Shown piece after piece: positions 12,632 to 14,765 of a stretch of 14,765 nucleotides of DNA. The notes below the pieces were generated by a model. It saw nothing but the letters and a program-made list of their open reading frames with translations, did not search any database and was not told where the DNA came from. The position numbers and the translations under genes are program-made. Each line of letters opens with the position of its first letter. The first letter of the stretch is position 1. This DNA comes from JAHECQ01 sp047638695 (GTDB lineage: Bacteria > Actinomycetota > Acidimicrobiia > Acidimicrobiales > SZUA-35), in the NCBI GenBank assembly GCA_047638695.1, contig JBLINY010000109.1, positions 1 through 14,765 of the forward strand, written 5' to 3'.

Positions 12632-13815
12632 GAACTCGCTACGACACCAATCCGCTCGTTGATCAGGCCCGAACTCTCGAGCCGATCGTCGAGCAAACCC
12701 GCAGCGAGATGGACGAGCAACGCCGTCTGACTGCCCCCGTCGTTGATGCGCTACGAGGCCTGGGTGTGTTTCGCATGGCCGTGCCGGTCGACCTAGACGG
12801 TCCGGCACTCGACCCGATGACCCAGGTGGCTGTTGTCGAGGAGCTGTCGCGGCTCGACGGATCCGTCGGCTGGTGCACCATGATCGCGGCTGCCGGCTCG
12901 TACGTCTCGGGTTTTCTGACCCCCGACGCGGCCACGCGTTGGTTCGGTCCCGCAGATGCTTGCCTTGGCGGTCAGCTTGCCCCGACTGGGCGTGCTGTTC
13001 GCGTCGATGGTGGTTACCGCGTCAACGGCCGGTTCCGCTTCGGTAGCGGCAGCGGGCACGCAACAGCGATGCTCGCCAGCTGCCAGGTCATCGAAGACGG
13101 GCCCGATGGCGCTCCGATACGGGACGACCGGGGTCGCCCCGAGATCCGCTCGGCACTGCTGCGGCCAGACCAGGTGACGATCATCGACACCTGGCATACG
13201 ACCGGACTGTGGGGGACGGGTAGCAACGACTACGAGGTTCACGACGTGCTCGTCGCCGACGAGGACAGTTGGAATCCGGCTGGTGCTATGTACCGCACCG
13301 AGCCGCTTTACCGGTATGCCCCGTTGTTCCTTGTCCCGCATGCAGGCGTGCCACTAGGCATAGCTCGTGCCGCCATCGACGCCCTGGTCGACGTCGCCGA
13401 TGGCAAGGCATCTGCCGCCTTGGGCGGGCAAGCGAAGGAAGGCCGAACCCTTGCCGACGAGGTGCAGTGTCAGGAGGCCGTGGCTATCGCCGAAGTGAAG
13501 CTCGGTGCGGCGCGTGCCTACACGTATGACACCGTCGCTGAGCTATGGGACGTGCTGCAAGCGGGCGAGCGTGTGCAACCGAAACAGCGGGCCGTGTATC
13601 GGGCGATGATGACGTATGGCCACCAGGTAGCAAAGGAGATCTGCATCTCATTGGCCGACATCGGTTCGACGTCGTCGATCTTCCACGGTGAGCCATTACA
13701 GCGGGCGCTGCGGGACATCCTGACGGCCTGCCAGCACCGAATGGTCCACCCGAAGCTCTACGTTCCGGCCGGCCGGATCCTGCTCGGTCGCGATTCGGGT
13801 GACCCGATGGTGTGA
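12628..13815 (+). CDS. Acyl-CoA-dehydrogenase-fold flavin-dependent monooxygenase-like protein (HsaA/group D type)
   Basis: The 395-residue protein has the acyl-CoA dehydrogenase fold but the features of the Acyl-CoA_dh_2 group to which HsaA and p-hydroxyphenylacetate hydroxylase belong: VEELSRLDGSVGWC (70-83), RVNGRFRFGSGSGHA (131-145), TTGLWGTGSNDYEVHDVLV (191-209) and a C-terminal LRDILTACQHRMVHP (361-375) where the usual acyl-CoA dehydrogenase C-terminal GGT.EI motif is absent. Such enzymes use reduced FMN or FAD from a separate reductase to hydroxylate aromatic or other substrates with O2. No reductase gene is in the window; the LLM protein is not an obvious one. Some members are dehydratases or dibenzothiophene-type oxygenases, so the reaction is open. 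Start at ATG 12628, overlapping the leader ORF stop. Divergent from the EthD gene. Confidence 0.85.
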   Translation: MRTRYDTNPLVDQARTLEPIVEQTRSEMDEQRRLTAPVVDALRGLGVFRMAVPVDLDGPALDPMTQVAVVEELSRLDGSVGWCTMIAAAGSYVSGFLTPDAATRWFGPADACLGGQLAPTGRAVRVDGGYRVNGRFRFGSGSGHATAMLASCQVIEDGPDGAPIRDDRGRPEIRSALLRPDQVTIIDTWHTTGLWGTGSNDYEVHDVLVADEDSWNPAGAMYRTEPLYRYAPLFLVPHAGVPLGIARAAIDALVDVADGKASAALGGQAKEGRTLADEVQCQEAVAIAEVKLGAARAYTYDTVAELWDVLQAGERVQPKQRAVYRAMMTYGHQVAKEICISLADIGSTSSIFHGEPLQRALRDILTACQHRMVHPKLYVPAGRILLGRDSGDPMV

Positions 13816-13823
13816 CAGGCGGT

Positions 13824-14462
13824 CTAGTTCTGACGGAATTGGTTCAGTACAAGGCCGATCAGCACGAGGAAGGTGCCCGCGATCTGGCCGGGCGCGATTG
13901 AGTAGTCGACGAGCTCGCGGTTCATGAGCAGGTAGCTGGCGTAGGCCGCGGCCACCACGACCGAGACAAGGTCACCCCAGCCGAGCGTCACCGATGTACG
14001 AGCGGTAACGAACATCGTCGTTCCGATGCCGGCGAGACTGACACCGACGAGAGAAGCAGTCGGCGGCATCTGTCGATCGCGTATCGCCGCTATTGCCAGG
14101 ACCCACAACGGGACGAGGGCCAGTAACAGCGAAGCGGAGAAGGCACTGGTGTACTTGAGACCGATGCTGAACCCGAACACGTAACCCACGAATCCGACGA
14201 GGGCGACGGTCACCATCAGCTTGCGATGTTGAGGCTCGATGGGGCGGATCTGGCCTGTCGAAGCGATGACGATCCAACCAAGCGTGCTCATCCCTGCGAA
14301 GCGGAAGAAGTTGAAGGTCGTGAGCTGGAACAGGTTCAAGGCGTGTTTGGCGAACACGAAGTTGATCCCCCAACCGAACACCACGACTGCTGCTATCGCC
14401 CAGGTTCGACGGTTTGTCGATGATGTCTCTGGGCTATCGGTCAAAGAAGCGTTGGCCGTCAT
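13824..14462 (-). pseudogene. DMT/EamA-family transporter with an apparent internal deletion
   Basis: The frame encodes 212 residues with seven predicted membrane helices, where EamA transporters have about 300 residues and ten helices in two repeats. The first repeat is complete: helix 1 WAIAAVVVFGWGINFVFA, the GLKYTSAFSASLLLALVPLW motif of helices 3-4, and helix 5 GVSLAGIGTTMFV. The second repeat starts normally (WGDLVSVVVAAAYASYLLMNREL, helix 6), then jumps within a few residues to a typical final helix, PGQIAGTFLVLIGLVLNQ. Helices 7-9 are missing, with the join near 13885-13905. The frame is kept, so a shortened protein could be made, but transport is unlikely. Start: ATG 14462; a GTG at 14480 adds six residues. 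Its start overlaps the stop of the MGMT fragment (ATGA). Intact short relatives cannot be excluded. Confidence 0.65.
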
Positions 14463-14635
14463 GGCTTCGTCGATTCGCACGCGGCTGCTTCGGCGGCTCG
14501 GTGCGCTGTTGGTCGGCCCATTTGTTTTGCGACTTCGCCATAGGAGGCTGGTTCGCCCGGCCGGATCGTTCGTAGCGTTTCCCAGACCTCGACTTGGAAG
14601 GCCGTGCCCCAGCGGGCCTCATCAAGCGAGTCCAT
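14459..14635 (-). pseudogene. O6-methylguanine-DNA methyltransferase (MGMT/Ogt) fragment lacking the acceptor Cys
   Basis: The 58-residue frame starting at ATG 14635 reads RWGTAFQVEVWETLRTI (8-24), PGEPASYGEVAKQMGRP (26-42) and HRAAEAAAC (44-52), which follows the C-terminal domain of MGMT proteins: the (G)TxFQ..VW..L..I..GE..SYG..A...G.P...RAV..A pattern. In intact enzymes this is followed by NPxxxxxPCHRV with the methyl-accepting Cys; here the sequence turns to ESTKP and stops. So the DNA-recognition helix region survives and the catalytic part is gone. The N-terminal domain of a two-domain Ogt is also absent: an in-frame TAG occurs four codons before the ATG. The stop overlaps the DMT gene start in ATGA. 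It is most likely a deletion remnant. Confidence 0.7.
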
Positions 14636-14666
14636 ACTCCGACCCTAAGGACACGCAGCTCCCGAC

Positions 14667-14765
14667 TCAATCCGATTCCGGACACAGATGTTCTGGTTGA
14701 ACGCGAGGGTTCTTGGCGATGCCTGCGGCCAGCGTCTTCTTCGGAGGGTGTGTCTGTCTTAGGCT
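14667..14765 (-). CDS. Unidentified C-terminal ORF fragment running off the window edge
   Basis: The minus strand is open from the window end to TGA 14667-14669, giving 32 residues including PPKKTLAAGIAKNPRV. The basic, Ala-rich text is compatible with a gene end, but the stretch is too short to be sure it is coded. I do not recognise it. The 31 bases between it and the MGMT fragment show nothing clear. Confidence 0.2.
   Translation of the reverse strand, partial: SLRQTHPPKKTLAAGIAKNPRVQPEHLCPESD

Noticed and set aside
12406..12720. Upstream extension of the EthD frame (105 codons)
   Set aside because: It overlaps the divergent monooxygenase start, has Ser/Ala-rich text without domain character, and EthD homology starts at 12405.
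14434..14685. Minus-strand frame of 83 codons at the window end
   Set aside because: Arg/Pro/Ser-rich text; the overlapping 58-codon frame at 14459-14635 shows MGMT motifs instead.

Overview
The window is GC-rich, gene-dense DNA with short intergenic gaps, frequent strand switches, GTG starts, and families that are common together in actinobacterial catabolic regions: an F420-type luciferase-like oxidoreductase, acyl-CoA dehydrogenase-fold enzymes, amidohydrolase-2, EthD, DUF1330, SnoaL-like and carboxymuconolactone decarboxylase (CMD) proteins. A high-GC actinobacterium, perhaps of the Mycobacteriales or Acidimicrobiia type, is the best guess; this is inference from gene content, not a phylogenetic result.

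Main result: the second gene (195-707) is a CMD/AhpD-family protein whose frame is interrupted once, by TGA at 390-392. That TGA lies exactly where the family has the second cysteine of its CxxC redox motif (here C63-G-L-U66). A GC-rich hairpin starts 15 nt after the TGA, with a 5-nt loop whose second base is G and a further outer helix, in the geometry expected of a bacterial SECIS element. The simplest reading is a selenoprotein; a recent TGC/TGT to TGA nonsense mutation is the alternative. The gene sits directly behind the end of another apparent CMD-family gene (1-195).

Layout. 1-707 (+): two CMD-family genes. 714-2230 (-): acyl-CoA dehydrogenase and a collapsed SnoaL-like gene. 2385-3482 (+): zinc alcohol dehydrogenase. 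3503-5916 (-): a translationally coupled FAD oxidoreductase and D-2-hydroxyacid dehydrogenase, divergent from an MFS transporter (6051-7247, +) across a control region with two TGACC/GGTCA inverted repeats. 7388-8299 (-): F420-type LLM oxidoreductase, divergent from an amidohydrolase (8398-9591, +). 9618-10391 (-): alpha/beta hydrolase. 10518-10931 (+): small membrane protein. 10985-11383 (-): DUF1330. 11416-11724 (+): 5'-truncated VOC/glyoxalase. 11767-12405 (-): tandem EthD protein. 12572-13815 (+): a short leader ORF coupled to an acyl-CoA-dehydrogenase-fold flavin monooxygenase-like enzyme. 13824-14635 (-): a DMT transporter with an apparent internal deletion, preceded by a fragment of an O6-methylguanine-DNA methyltransferase. 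14667-14765: an unidentified partial ORF.

Functionally the region looks like accessory catabolism of organic acids, CoA esters or cyclic compounds: uptake (MFS), oxidation (ADH, FAD oxidoreductase, hydroxyacid dehydrogenase, LLM, flavin monooxygenase), hydrolysis (amidohydrolase, alpha/beta hydrolase) and CoA-ester dehydrogenation. No substrate can be named from sequence alone. Four genes (SnoaL-like, VOC, DMT, MGMT) look like products of deletion, so the region is also in flux. I saw no tRNA, rRNA, CRISPR array, insertion sequence or phage gene.
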